From the NCBI GenBank assembly GCA_015057115.1, contig SVEZ01000017.1:1-53100 (forward strand): a DNA stretch of 53,100 bases, given 5' to 3'. The translations under genes were made by a program, and so were the position numbers. The notes under the pieces are model-generated. The model saw only the letters and a list, made by a program, of their open reading frames with translations, was not told the DNA's origin and made no database searches. This DNA is from Lachnospiraceae bacterium (GTDB taxonomy: Bacteria > Bacillota > Clostridia > Lachnospirales > Lachnospiraceae). Of the stretch, positions 33,295 to 40,710 are shown piece by piece (the first letter of the stretch is position 1; each line of letters starts with the position of its first letter).

Positions 33295-35038
33295 GGAAAA
33301 ATGGATGTGCCTGAAGGAAATCGGCATCTATGCCAGAAAGGATTTTTATCTTTCCGGTTTGCTGGGGCTTATCTCCGCGATTATCCAGTATTTGTATATT
33401 GAGGTGTTAAACAGACTGTATTCCCTTCTTTGGGCGAAGGACTTTGGAAGTAGGCTGTGGTTGATCTTTTTCGCACTGGTGGGTTGTATTCTTGTATCCG
33501 ATTTGATGAACGGCTTTACCAACATGGTTTTTGAATATTTGCAGACCAATCTGGAAAAAGGCTTTATTCAGTTTCAGATTTTTCGGGCAAAAAATATGGA
33601 ACCGGAACAATGCCTGCAAAAAGAGATTCTGGATGCACAGCAGAACGTAAAAGGCGCTATAGACAGTATTATACTGTACTATTACCGGTTTTCGAATATG
33701 ATGTTTAATCATCTTCCGTACTATATTTTTGTAACCATTTTTCTGATTCGTATGGACTGGCGCATAGCAGTAGTTATGTTTATAACCTTTTTACCGGCAA
33801 TTTTAACCTGGAAAATTCGCAGAAATGCCAATTTGGAGGTGGCTCAAAAGGTAGGGGAAAAGAAGCGCCAGATGCAGGAATATGAAAAATACAATACCAC
33901 CTTGCCGGCGCTTTATGAAACCCGGTATTTTTCCATGCAACATCGATTTTATAAACGTTTTTCAGATGCCGTGGAAGGATATCAAAAGTTGAAAAAAGGG
34001 TACTATCGTCGTGTATGTGGGCTACAACTGGTAACCGATGGATTGCATCTTTTGGGAATCGGAATCATTTTAGGCTTTATTGTCTATATGGTAAGCAATC
34101 ATCAGATGAACGGAGCCCAGGTGGCAACGGTACTGACAGTGCTTTTATCCATGTATGACAGCATCGAAAATTTCATGAAAAATACGGTTAGCATACTGGT
34201 GGAGCATGGCGCCACAGTGCAGGTGGTAGCAGATTATGCAAAAATGACGGCAGTAGCCGGAGGGGATAGGGATACCGATTTCGAAACCGGAGCGGAAGCC
34301 GTCCAAGATCTTCACACCGTAAGCCTTTCTCACGTATACTACCATTATCCGGATGCGGAAAAGAATGCTTTAAAAGATATTTCTCTTAGCCTGCATGCCG
34401 GAGAAGTTCTTGCAGTTGTAGGAGAAAACGGTTCCGGAAAAACCACCTTGTCCCGTGTCCTTGGAGGATTTTTACCGCCGAAAGATGGAAAACTGACTGC
34501 GAATGGTATTGCTATAGCAGATGAAAATAAAAGAGATTATCGCAAAAAGATTTCTGCAGTTTTTCAGGATTTCCAACGCTATCCGCTGACTTTGCGAGAA
34601 AATATTTGCTTCGGTGAAGCAGATGCGGTTTCCACGGAAGAATTTGCTGAAATTCTTAAGGAGGTTCAGTTATCCGAAAAGAACCCGGATATCGTGCTAA
34701 GCAAGGAATTTGGCGGAGAAGAGTATTCCGGTGGTCAGTGGCAGCGTGTAGCTATTGCCCGTGGAAATTTTAAGAAAAGTGAGCTTCTTATTTTTGACGA
34801 GCCCACATCCGCCATCGATCCTCTAGAAGAAGTGCGTATTATGAAGCTTTTGCTTTCTCTTTGCAAGGACAAAATGGCGGTTTTGGTTACCCATCGTATC
34901 GGAGCCGCGACCCTTGCAGATTACATTGCGGTAATGAAGGACGGAGAACTGGTGGAGTACGGCACCCATGGGGAACTTCTGGAAAGACGAGGAGAATACT
35001 TCCGTATGTATGAAGCGCAGAAGCAGTGGTATGTATAG
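33281..35038 (+). CDS. ABC exporter with fused membrane and ATPase domains, second
   Basis: A 585-residue half exporter built like the previous one, with six spans over residues 15-310 and an ATPase domain with Walker A GENGSGKTT (about 381), signature YSGGQWQRVAIARG and Walker B LLIFDEPTSAIDP. The start at 33281 follows AGAGGGGG; the longer frame from 33254 has no reason to be used. The start codon lies inside the end of the preceding gene. Both nucleotide sites look complete, unlike many heterodimers where one is degenerate. Confidence 0.92.
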   Translation: MQKLREKWMCLKEIGIYARKDFYLSGLLGLISAIIQYLYIEVLNRLYSLLWAKDFGSRLWLIFFALVGCILVSDLMNGFTNMVFEYLQTNLEKGFIQFQIFRAKNMEPEQCLQKEILDAQQNVKGAIDSIILYYYRFSNMMFNHLPYYIFVTIFLIRMDWRIAVVMFITFLPAILTWKIRRNANLEVAQKVGEKKRQMQEYEKYNTTLPALYETRYFSMQHRFYKRFSDAVEGYQKLKKGYYRRVCGLQLVTDGLHLLGIGIILGFIVYMVSNHQMNGAQVATVLTVLLSMYDSIENFMKNTVSILVEHGATVQVVADYAKMTAVAGGDRDTDFETGAEAVQDLHTVSLSHVYYHYPDAEKNALKDISLSLHAGEVLAVVGENGSGKTTLSRVLGGFLPPKDGKLTANGIAIADENKRDYRKKISAVFQDFQRYPLTLRENICFGEADAVSTEEFAEILKEVQLSEKNPDIVLSKEFGGEEYSGGQWQRVAIARGNFKKSELLIFDEPTSAIDPLEEVRIMKLLLSLCKDKMAVLVTHRIGAATLADYIAVMKDGELVEYGTHGELLERRGEYFRMYEAQKQWYV

Positions 35039-35059
35039 TTTGGGAGGGAAGGAATCGAT

Positions 35060-35800
35060 ATGCTGGATAAGAGTCAGATACAGAAGATAACAATAGAGTT
35101 TTATTCACATTTCTGCGACACGGATCTTGAAAAATTCCTCCCGGGGATTCAGTTCATTTGTACGCCGGAGCGTGAAAAGATTATAAAGGGATTTGGATGT
35201 CCTTACGGCATCTATGTTCTGGTAAGGGAGAATCAGGCGGTAATCGCTTTTTCTCCAAAATATCAGGAATTTATGGATGATTTGAAGGTACTTCCCGAAA
35301 AAGAGATACTTTCTGCTATTCGTGGGAAATATGCAATGAAAGAAATGAAGCTTTTCATCTTTGATAAGGAGAAAGTGGAGGAATTCGGAGAAGCGCGAGT
35401 TCTTAATTTATCGAATTATGCGCTTTTCAAAACCTTTTTCTGCACAGCAAATCCGGAAGCAGACCCGGAAGGATGGCTTGAAGATTATTTTACAGAGAAA
35501 GTGAAGAAAGGTTATTTTACCGGATATTTCAAAGAAAATCAGTTGGTATCTGTTTGTGATGCGCCGGATATGCCCTTTATGGAGGGGCGGATTCAACACA
35601 CCGGTATTACCACACTTTCGCGGGAGCGGGGCAAGGGTTATGGAAAATGTACAGCTGCGCTGGCAACCCATAACCTTCTTGCAAAAGGGATTTGCCCCCA
35701 GTGGGAATGTGATGTCAATAATGTGGCATCCTGTAAACTAGCCAAATCCATAGGATATAGGGAATTTGGAACAGCTTATATTCTAGAGGAATGGGATTGA
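35060..35800 (+). CDS. GNAT-domain acetyltransferase, 246 aa, end of the ABC operon
   Basis: The last third has a GNAT fold: RIQHTGITTLSRERGKGYGKCTAALA carries the acetyl-CoA loop and WECDVNNVASCKLAKSIGYREFG is the usual final strand and helix. The first 150 residues have no recognised family and may bind the substrate. It starts 22 bases after the exporter gene with GGGAGGGAAGG upstream and is the seventh gene of the unit. An acetyltransferase next to two exporters could modify the exported molecule or protect the cell from it; this is inference. Confidence 0.78.
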   Translation: MLDKSQIQKITIEFYSHFCDTDLEKFLPGIQFICTPEREKIIKGFGCPYGIYVLVRENQAVIAFSPKYQEFMDDLKVLPEKEILSAIRGKYAMKEMKLFIFDKEKVEEFGEARVLNLSNYALFKTFFCTANPEADPEGWLEDYFTEKVKKGYFTGYFKENQLVSVCDAPDMPFMEGRIQHTGITTLSRERGKGYGKCTAALATHNLLAKGICPQWECDVNNVASCKLAKSIGYREFGTAYILEEWD

Positions 35801-35834
35801 AAACGTTATTTTATGCGACGCCGCTGACGTTTTC
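35799..35834. terminator. Weak bidirectional hairpin between convergent genes
   Basis: GAAAACGT pairs with ACGTTTTC across a 20-base loop, overlapping the ends of both genes. It is AT-rich and only a weak terminator candidate. Confidence 0.4.
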
Positions 35835-36653
35835 AAAAAGCATTTCCCATTCCACATCTTTTGAGCTATACCATCCGTGATAACCGCCGCCGGTTACGTA
35901 GTAGGTGGAGTAACCGTTTTTATAGGTTCCGGTCATGTAAACCTTGGTAAGTTTTAATTTTGTTCCCACAGGAACCGTGCCAATCTGGTTCTTGGCAGTT
36001 TTGTCGGAGTAGAGCTTAAATTTCTTTGAAACCGTAAGTTCCTTAATACCGGTTTTTTGGCTTTGACCGTTGGGGTTCATTATGTAATATTTTGTTACCT
36101 TGAGAGTATTACTCTTCAGATGAAAAGCGCCATTTTTATAGGTATAGTAGGCTCTGAAATGGAAAAGTCCAATGCCGGAGCCGTTATCGCGCATAATGAC
36201 ACGAAGTTCATTTCCGTTTGCTTTGATGGAGTCAATCCAACGACCTAAAGGAGCGTTGTCAAAATTATACACGCGTTTCAGTTCGCCCTTTTTGTATTGA
36301 TATAAGCGATGAAATCCGTCACTGTTTAAGCCCTGTGGGTGAAGATAGAGGAATTTCATTCCGTTCTTTAAAGTAATAATATGGTATTCATAGCTAAAAA
36401 AGTCTTCTTTAAAAGTAATCTTACGTTTTCCATTAATAAAAATAGAAAGCTTTACAAAGTCTGCCTCGGTATCTCCTTTGGAAGCAGTAGGTTTGAAAAA
36501 AAGAGTTTCTTTCTTGCCATCGCCGTTTAAGTCAACGTGAATGGTCTTGGCCTTATCTGCCGTTTTGGCCTGGGCTGATTGCTTTGGAATCAGGGAAAAA
36601 GTGATTAACAACAAAGCAATGGTGAATAAGGTAATACGTGTTTTCTGTTTCAT
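35811..36653 (-). CDS. Secreted protein with VCBS-like and SH3-like regions, 280 aa
   Basis: A signal peptide (residues 1-29, cleavage near QAKA) is followed by DLNGDGKKETLFF, a calcium-binding-like sequence seen at the start of repeat domains that read out as beta propeller or VCBS units. The middle is beta rich. The last 80 residues (KFKLYSDKTAKNQIGTVPVG, VYMTGTYKNGYSTYYVTGGGYHGWYS) resemble an SH3-like wall-binding module. No enzyme motif is seen. AACAGGAGGA precedes the ATG. It lies convergent to the exporter operon and probably acts outside the cell, perhaps on the wall. Confidence 0.7.
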   Translation of the reverse strand: MKQKTRITLFTIALLLITFSLIPKQSAQAKTADKAKTIHVDLNGDGKKETLFFKPTASKGDTEADFVKLSIFINGKRKITFKEDFFSYEYHIITLKNGMKFLYLHPQGLNSDGFHRLYQYKKGELKRVYNFDNAPLGRWIDSIKANGNELRVIMRDNGSGIGLFHFRAYYTYKNGAFHLKSNTLKVTKYYIMNPNGQSQKTGIKELTVSKKFKLYSDKTAKNQIGTVPVGTKLKLTKVYMTGTYKNGYSTYYVTGGGYHGWYSSKDVEWEMLFENVSGVA

Positions 36654-36712
36654 GTCAAGTCCTCCTGTTTAATATATTACGGAAATTGCTAATGGAGCTT
36701 CCCTCCGCATTT

Positions 36713-37543
36713 TTATCTTACATTCGTTCTCTTTTTCATAATGAGAGCACAACCAATATAATATGCCACCATCAAAACAATCTGCATTACGGTTAGAGTG
36801 ATAAAAAAGCTCATTGTGGGTATTGACTGTACATCCAGATTTACAGTTGATACCTGTCCCACAACCATTGGCTGCGTACCTGACATCAAAAGAGGGAAAA
36901 ACACAGCTGAAGCGACAGCCTGTCCAACCATGTAAACTACCATATACATTCCGATACTTGCAATCACACGATGATCATTGCAAAGCTGTCCGAGACAGAT
37001 TGCCAGGAAAAACATAAGGGTGCTTCCAGCCACTGTAGTCAATACAATAATTCCCAAATGAAGGAATCCTAATGTAACGGAACCATATTCTGCCAAAAAG
37101 ACAGGTTTCAATTCCAATAACTCTGCTAACATCCTATGTAATGTATCACTTCCACGAATGGTAAACATAATCCAGGCGGACAAAACAACCATTCCCGCTG
37201 AGAGCAATTGCCAGACTAATGCAACCAAAAGCTTCGAATTTAAAATCTGGTTCGTCTTGACCGGCAGGCTGAAAGTAAGGTATGCCTCTGAGGTTGCCAC
37301 AGTTTTATAGAATCGGAACACGATAACTATTACAGTTGCAGCACATAAAGCAATCAGCATTACCACATAACCAAACCAGCTTATTCCCATAACCGCTGTG
37401 GTTAGCAAGGATCCTTTACCGACATTCTCTGTTAAGCGAAGCAGAAAAGAAAAAGCGATAGTAAGCACTATGCTTCCCAGATACATTGGAAGGAATAACC
37501 TTCCGGTAGCTTTTATCTCGTGTTTTATCATCTTTCCTAACAT
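36713..37543 (-). CDS. ABC-2 type permease
   Basis: A 276-residue protein with about six hydrophobic segments (SIVLTIAFSFLLRL, GYVVMLIALCAATVIVIVF, LLVALVWQLLSAGMVVLSAW and others) in the ABC-2 style. The gene begins seven bases inside the end of the ATPase gene, with AGGGAGG upstream. It is the transmembrane part of the second GntR-ABC operon. The substrate is unknown. Confidence 0.83.
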   Translation of the reverse strand: MLGKMIKHEIKATGRLFLPMYLGSIVLTIAFSFLLRLTENVGKGSLLTTAVMGISWFGYVVMLIALCAATVIVIVFRFYKTVATSEAYLTFSLPVKTNQILNSKLLVALVWQLLSAGMVVLSAWIMFTIRGSDTLHRMLAELLELKPVFLAEYGSVTLGFLHLGIIVLTTVAGSTLMFFLAICLGQLCNDHRVIASIGMYMVVYMVGQAVASAVFFPLLMSGTQPMVVGQVSTVNLDVQSIPTMSFFITLTVMQIVLMVAYYIGCALIMKKRTNVR

Positions 37544-38229
37544 GCAAACACCTCCCTGAATACTGCATCAACAGATTTTCCTTCCTCCTCGCGGATATCG
37601 TCAACGGATTTATGAAGCGTAATCTGTCCATTTTGCAAAAATATTACTTCGTCCAGAATGTTTTCTACATCTGCAATCAAATGGGTAGAAATCAGAACCG
37701 ATGCTTCCTCACTATAGTTACTGATAATTGTTTTTAAAATATAATCTCTTGTTGCCGGATCCACACCACCAATAGGCTCATCCAGACAATAAAGCTTTGC
37801 CTCTCTGCTCATGGCGGCAATAAGCTGTACCTTCTCCAGCGTTCCCTTTGACATCTTCTTTAATGTCATATTCTCCGGTATTCCAAGGTTTTTCAGCATA
37901 TCCTGCGCTTTTTCCATATTAAAATCCTCATAAAAATCCTTGTACAATGAAAACGTGTCCTTCGCTTTCATCCATGTAGGGAAAAAAGTGGTATCCGGCA
38001 AAAAGGATATCTGCTGTTTCGTGATGATTCCCGGTTGTTCTCCATTAATGCGAACCGTGCCTTCTGTTGGTGTCAAAAGACCGGCAATCATTTTCAATAA
38101 AGTAGTTTTTCCTGAACCATTGGGTCCCAAAAGACCAATTACTTTTCCTGTCTCCAGTGTCAGATTTACATTGTTTAATGCCAAATGATTTCCATATTTC
38201 TTGGATAAAGAATCTGTCTGCAATAGCAT
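37537..38229 (-). CDS. ABC transporter ATP-binding protein (YtrB/EcsA type)
   Basis: The 230-residue ATPase has Walker A GPNGSGKTT (about residue 34), signature MSKGTLEKVQLIAA and Walker B LYCLDEPIGGVDP, plus STHLIADVE as the switch. AAAGGAGG precedes its ATG. It overlaps the permease by seven bases and shares one base with the regulator stop, so the three genes are translated as one coupled unit. Confidence 0.92.
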   Translation of the reverse strand: MLLQTDSLSKKYGNHLALNNVNLTLETGKVIGLLGPNGSGKTTLLKMIAGLLTPTEGTVRINGEQPGIITKQQISFLPDTTFFPTWMKAKDTFSLYKDFYEDFNMEKAQDMLKNLGIPENMTLKKMSKGTLEKVQLIAAMSREAKLYCLDEPIGGVDPATRDYILKTIISNYSEEASVLISTHLIADVENILDEVIFLQNGQITLHKSVDDIREEEGKSVDAVFREVFAC

Positions 38230-38612
38230 TATTCTCTGCCTCCTTTCTCATGGGGCACCTTCACTTCTTTAATAAAGGTTTCAATTCCTTCTTCATCATA
38301 CCCCAATTCCAACATTGCCTGATAAAATCGTTCATATTCCTCTGTTGCAATCTGCTCCTTCATACTTCTAATCAACTCCTCCTGTGTTGTCACCGTTCTT
38401 CCTGCAGTTCTGCTGGTTATTAATAATCCGTCTGCTTCTAGTGTCGACAAGGCTCTCTGCATGGTATTCGGATTCACCGCCGCTTCAAGAGCAAGTTCTC
38501 TTACTGATGGAAAACGGTCTCCGGGGCTGTACTTTCCGGCAGCAATCTGTCGTTTAATGCGGTCTACCAATTGTAAATAGATTGGTCGCTCGCTCGACAT
38601 AGTCCATGGCAT
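38229..38612 (-). CDS. GntR family regulator (YtrA-like)
   Basis: A 127-residue protein with a GntR winged helix (PIYLQLVDRIKRQIAAGKYSPG, LPSVRELALEAAVNPNTMQRALSTLEADGLL) and a short C-terminal helix, the YtrA form. The order regulator-ATPase-permease is the standard ytr-type operon, usually induced by envelope antibiotics. GGGAGG precedes the ATG at 38612. It is likely to bind the paired inverted repeats at 38628-38671 in its own promoter. Confidence 0.93.
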   Translation of the reverse strand: MPWTMSSERPIYLQLVDRIKRQIAAGKYSPGDRFPSVRELALEAAVNPNTMQRALSTLEADGLLITSRTAGRTVTTQEELIRSMKEQIATEEYERFYQAMLELGYDEEGIETFIKEVKVPHEKGGRE

Positions 38613-38627
38613 ATATATCCTCCCTTC

Positions 38628-38687
38628 AACTGTATTATTGTATTACTTGCTTAATACAGTTATACAATAATGTAATTTACTTGTCAA
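38628..38687 (-). promoter_or_regulatory. Promoter with two interlocked inverted repeats (GntR-ABC operon)
   Basis: On the minus strand TTGACA (38682-38687), 17 bases, TATAAC (38659-38664). Two perfect 10-base inverted repeats interlock here: AACTGTATTA (38628-38637) with TAATACAGTT (38652-38661), and ATTATTGTAT (38634-38643) with ATACAATAAT (38662-38671). They cover the -10 box and start site, as an autorepressor's operator would. Confidence 0.82.
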
Positions 38688-38700
38688 CTGGTTTTTAAAA

Positions 38701-39099
38701 ACTGACAGGGGAAATTTACTGTCGGAAAGTAATAGAATAGGGCATTGCTGGAGTAGCAGCGTCGGCGGGAAGTGTGAAAAAGTACATGTGCCAGGCGATT
38801 TTATGCTGCTGGTGCGGAGCAGGAATGAAGTCCGTGGGCGGGAGGTGTGAAAGATGGGTTCGCGCCGCCTACCTTTTTAAAAACATCGGCGCCAGGTCTG
38901 CTTAGGACACTGTTTTTGGCGAGTGGCGTTTTGAAAATCGGCGCGGGACACTGTTGCGACACTGTTATTGGCGATTTGCCAGGGTGGAAGAGGGTATGCA
39001 TGCTGAAAAAGGCATGCGGTATGTTCGGTTTGGTTGAAGTGGAGAGACGGATGTTTGGGCCAATGTTCTAAAAGCCAAAGCATCGTCCCTCCAATTCTC
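38701..39099. repeat. Gene-free stretch with degenerate repeats
   Basis: No believable gene is seen in these 400 bases; the short frames lack ribosome sites. The stretch is GC-richer than its neighbours and contains repeated fragments: GTCGGCGGGAAGTGTGAAAA (38761-38780) against GTGGGCGGGAGGTGTGAAAG (38834-38853), 17 of 20 identical; GGACACTGTTTTTGGCGA (38905-38922) and GACACTGTTATTGGCGA (38958-38974); and ATCGGCGC twice. It looks like eroded dispersed or tandem intergenic repeats. Confidence 0.55.
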
Positions 39100-39311
39100 T
39101 TATTCAAAAAGTAATCCTCTATCCTTTACCCGGTCAAATGCCTTTAGTATGGTATAGGTCAATACAATATTTATGGGAAGCATGATAAGCTCCTTCGGCA
39201 GGCGGATAAGAATGGTTGCAAGATAACCGTTTTTGAAATACAAAAGGTTCAGCCAATAGCTGTCAACATGGCTACAACAGTAAGTGTCTTAGTTTCTTTA
39301 AGTTTTTTCAT
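39100..39311 (-). pseudogene. folT: Folate ECF transporter S component (folT) remnant
   Basis: On the minus strand the gene starts at ATG 39311 after AGGAGG and reads MKKLKETKTLTVVAMLTAIG, then hits TGA (39251-39249). The other end is in a shifted frame: NLLYFKNGYLATILIRLPKE followed by LIMLPINIVLTYTILKAFDR up to a TAA at 39100. These are the beginning and end of an ECF transporter substrate-binding subunit for folate; the intact family is about 170-180 residues, so about 100 middle codons are gone together with a frameshift. The intact THF riboswitch in front supports the folT identity. The remnant cannot work as a transporter. Confidence 0.85.
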
Positions 39312-39316
39312 TAAAA

Positions 39317-39360
39317 AAGCACCTCCTATGCAGTTCCTGACTTCTACAAGGGAGATGCTT
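39317..39360 (-). promoter_or_regulatory. Expression hairpin of the THF riboswitch
   Basis: On the minus strand AAGCATCTCC pairs with GGAGGTGCTT (one G-U pair), followed by a T run. The right arm contains the folT ribosome site, so the hairpin can hide it and may also act as a terminator. Confidence 0.65.
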
Positions 39361-39376
39361 AAGCACAACCTATGTA

Positions 39377-39470
39377 GCAGCGGGATGCGACCATAAAACC
39401 GCGGCTAAGCCTTCGTCCAAATGACAACTCCCTGTTCACTTGGCACTTGACGCTTTACAGTCTACTCTGC
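39377..39470 (-). promoter_or_regulatory. Tetrahydrofolate (THF) riboswitch
   Basis: On the minus strand the conserved THF riboswitch elements occur in order: GCAGAGTAGA, GCGTCAAGTG, GAACAGGGAGTTG, GGACGAAGGC, CCGCGGT and GCATCCCGCTGC, with first and last parts able to pair (GCAG/CTGC). In known clostridia these switches control folate transport or synthesis genes, which fits the folT remnant downstream. Confidence 0.9.
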
Positions 39471-39492
39471 GTATTTTTATTTTTCCTAGGCG

Positions 39493-39521
39493 ATTATATA
39501 CCAGTTGCGTTATATTGTCAA
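39493..39521 (-). promoter_or_regulatory. Promoter of THF riboswitch transcript
   Basis: On the minus strand a consensus promoter: TTGACA (39516-39521), 17 bases, TATAAT (39493-39498). It is intact even though the gene it serves is broken. Confidence 0.9.
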
Positions 39522-39567
39522 AGAATTCTGGATAATTTAAGATAAATTGTTTGTTTTGCAAGGAAAT

Positions 39568-39602
39568 AATAAAAAAGCATGCCGAAAAGCTTCGACATGC
39601 TT
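39568..39602 (-). terminator. Terminator of SRP RNA
   Basis: On the minus strand AAGCATG-CGAA pairs with TTCG-CATGCTT, followed by TTTTTTATT, just past the SRP RNA 3' end. Confidence 0.88.
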
Positions 39603-39619
39603 CTAAAAGTCTTTAAAAT

Positions 39620-39880
39620 CCGTGCATCCTGCTTTGAATTGCTTAACACGCACGTTACCTTAACAGTTAGCTCGGTCCAGGCACCCTCACGGCACCCGGG
39701 AGGTCCGACTTAGTGCTGCTTTGTTCCCAACCTGACACGGTTCGCCGGTTCCCGTCGCGTAAGACCCAAACGTCAATACCACTTATTAAGGGCAGCTACG
39801 CACCTTACAACCCGGGGCAGGATATCACCCCTGCTATAGCGATGTAGGTACAGGGAACCGCTAGCTCCCCGGCTGCACGG
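39620..39880 (-). ncRNA. ffs: Signal recognition particle RNA, large bacterial form
   Basis: On the minus strand the 261-base RNA carries the helix 8 core GTGTCAGGTTGGGAACAAAG then CAGCACTAAG, with a GGAA tetraloop closed by TTG/CAA. It also has the Alu-domain blocks GAGCTAGCGGTTCCCTGTAC, TGGTATTGACGTTTGGGTC and GCCTGGACCGAGCTAACTG. The ends pair through CCGTGCA (39874-39880) and TGCACGG (39620-39626). This is the Alu-containing form of Bacilli and Clostridia. It works with Ffh in cotranslational targeting. Ends are set by the pairing and could shift by a few bases. Confidence 0.95.
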
Positions 39881-39923
39881 AAATTTTATATCAAGGCCGA
39901 AGCCATTGATGACATACTGTGAT

Positions 39924-39952
39924 ATTTTACCGTGTTTTTGGCGGTTTGTCAA
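39924..39952 (-). promoter_or_regulatory. Promoter of SRP RNA
   Basis: On the minus strand TTGACA (39947-39952), 17 bases, TAAAAT (39924-39929). The start would lie about 37 bases before the mature 5' end, implying processing. A nearer TATAAA at 39885-39890 has no good -35. The -35 box overlaps the stop of the response regulator gene. Confidence 0.65.
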
Positions 39953-40710
39953 GTATTGATGGTTTTGCGGATGGTCTTAAGAAGGCCATTCTTGGAGGCG
40001 GGCTTTAATAAATAGCCCTGAGGTTTCAGGTTCAAAACTGCCTTAATATGTTCTCCGTCGCTAATACCCGTAAGGAAAATAACCGGGATATCCGTCAAAT
40101 CTTCATCAGCCCGAATCATGGCAAGGGTCTGGCGACCGTCGCACACCGGCATTTCATAATCCAACAGGATTAAATCCGGTCTGCGCTTGCCGATGGTGGT
40201 CATGGCTTGGCTTCCGGAGGTGGCAAGAGAAACATCAAACTCTTCCTTCAGCATTTCCTGAATACTACGCAGAGCAGTAGGGTCATCGTCCACAATCAAA
40301 ATATTTTTCATTGCGTTTGGATCGGCAATAACCTGTTTTCCGTCTTTTTCCTCCAAATCCAGATTCAGTCGTCTGCATACATTGGATAAGATAATATGGT
40401 TGTCCACCGGACGCACCAGGTTTTCAAACTGTCCATCTTCATAAAATCTGTCAAAGGCTCTCTTTTCCTGATTGGTACCAATGGTAAGAACCGGGGTATC
40501 GGATTTGGCAAGCATGCCAAAAAGATAGGTATCATATTCCTTGGCACCGATTAGAAAGATAATGGCCAGATCCGGCTCGTATACCTTCAGCATATCTTTT
40601 ACCGCATCGGAATTCAGTTCACAAAGTTGCACATGAAAATAGTTGGAAAGATATTTGTTTACATCCTTCATTATTTCATTGAACATTCCAAAAAAAAGTA
40701 TTTTTTTCAT
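39949..40710 (-). CDS. Response regulator, receiver pair
   Basis: The 253-residue protein has a C-terminal receiver domain from about residue 134 (NILIVDDDPTALRSI, phospho-acceptor Asp184 in LLLDYEMPVCDG, TGISDGEH and the lysine in LLKPASK). The first 120 residues look like a degenerate receiver fold without acidic pocket or clear phosphoacceptor (KILFFGMF, LAIIFLIGAKEYD). No DNA-binding output domain is present, so it is a stand-alone signalling relay. Its ATG overlaps the kinase stop by ATGA, and the ribosome site AAGGAGG lies in the last kinase codons. It is very likely the partner of that kinase. Confidence 0.9.
   Translation of the reverse strand: MKKILFFGMFNEIMKDVNKYLSNYFHVQLCELNSDAVKDMLKVYEPDLAIIFLIGAKEYDTYLFGMLAKSDTPVLTIGTNQEKRAFDRFYEDGQFENLVRPVDNHIILSNVCRRLNLDLEEKDGKQVIADPNAMKNILIVDDDPTALRSIQEMLKEEFDVSLATSGSQAMTTIGKRRPDLILLDYEMPVCDGRQTLAMIRADEDLTDIPVIFLTGISDGEHIKAVLNLKPQGYLLKPASKNGLLKTIRKTINT

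Noticed and set aside
38801-39107. Frames of 66-76 codons on both strands in the GC-rich region
   Set aside because: No ribosome sites, unusual composition and repeats in the DNA; treated as intergenic.
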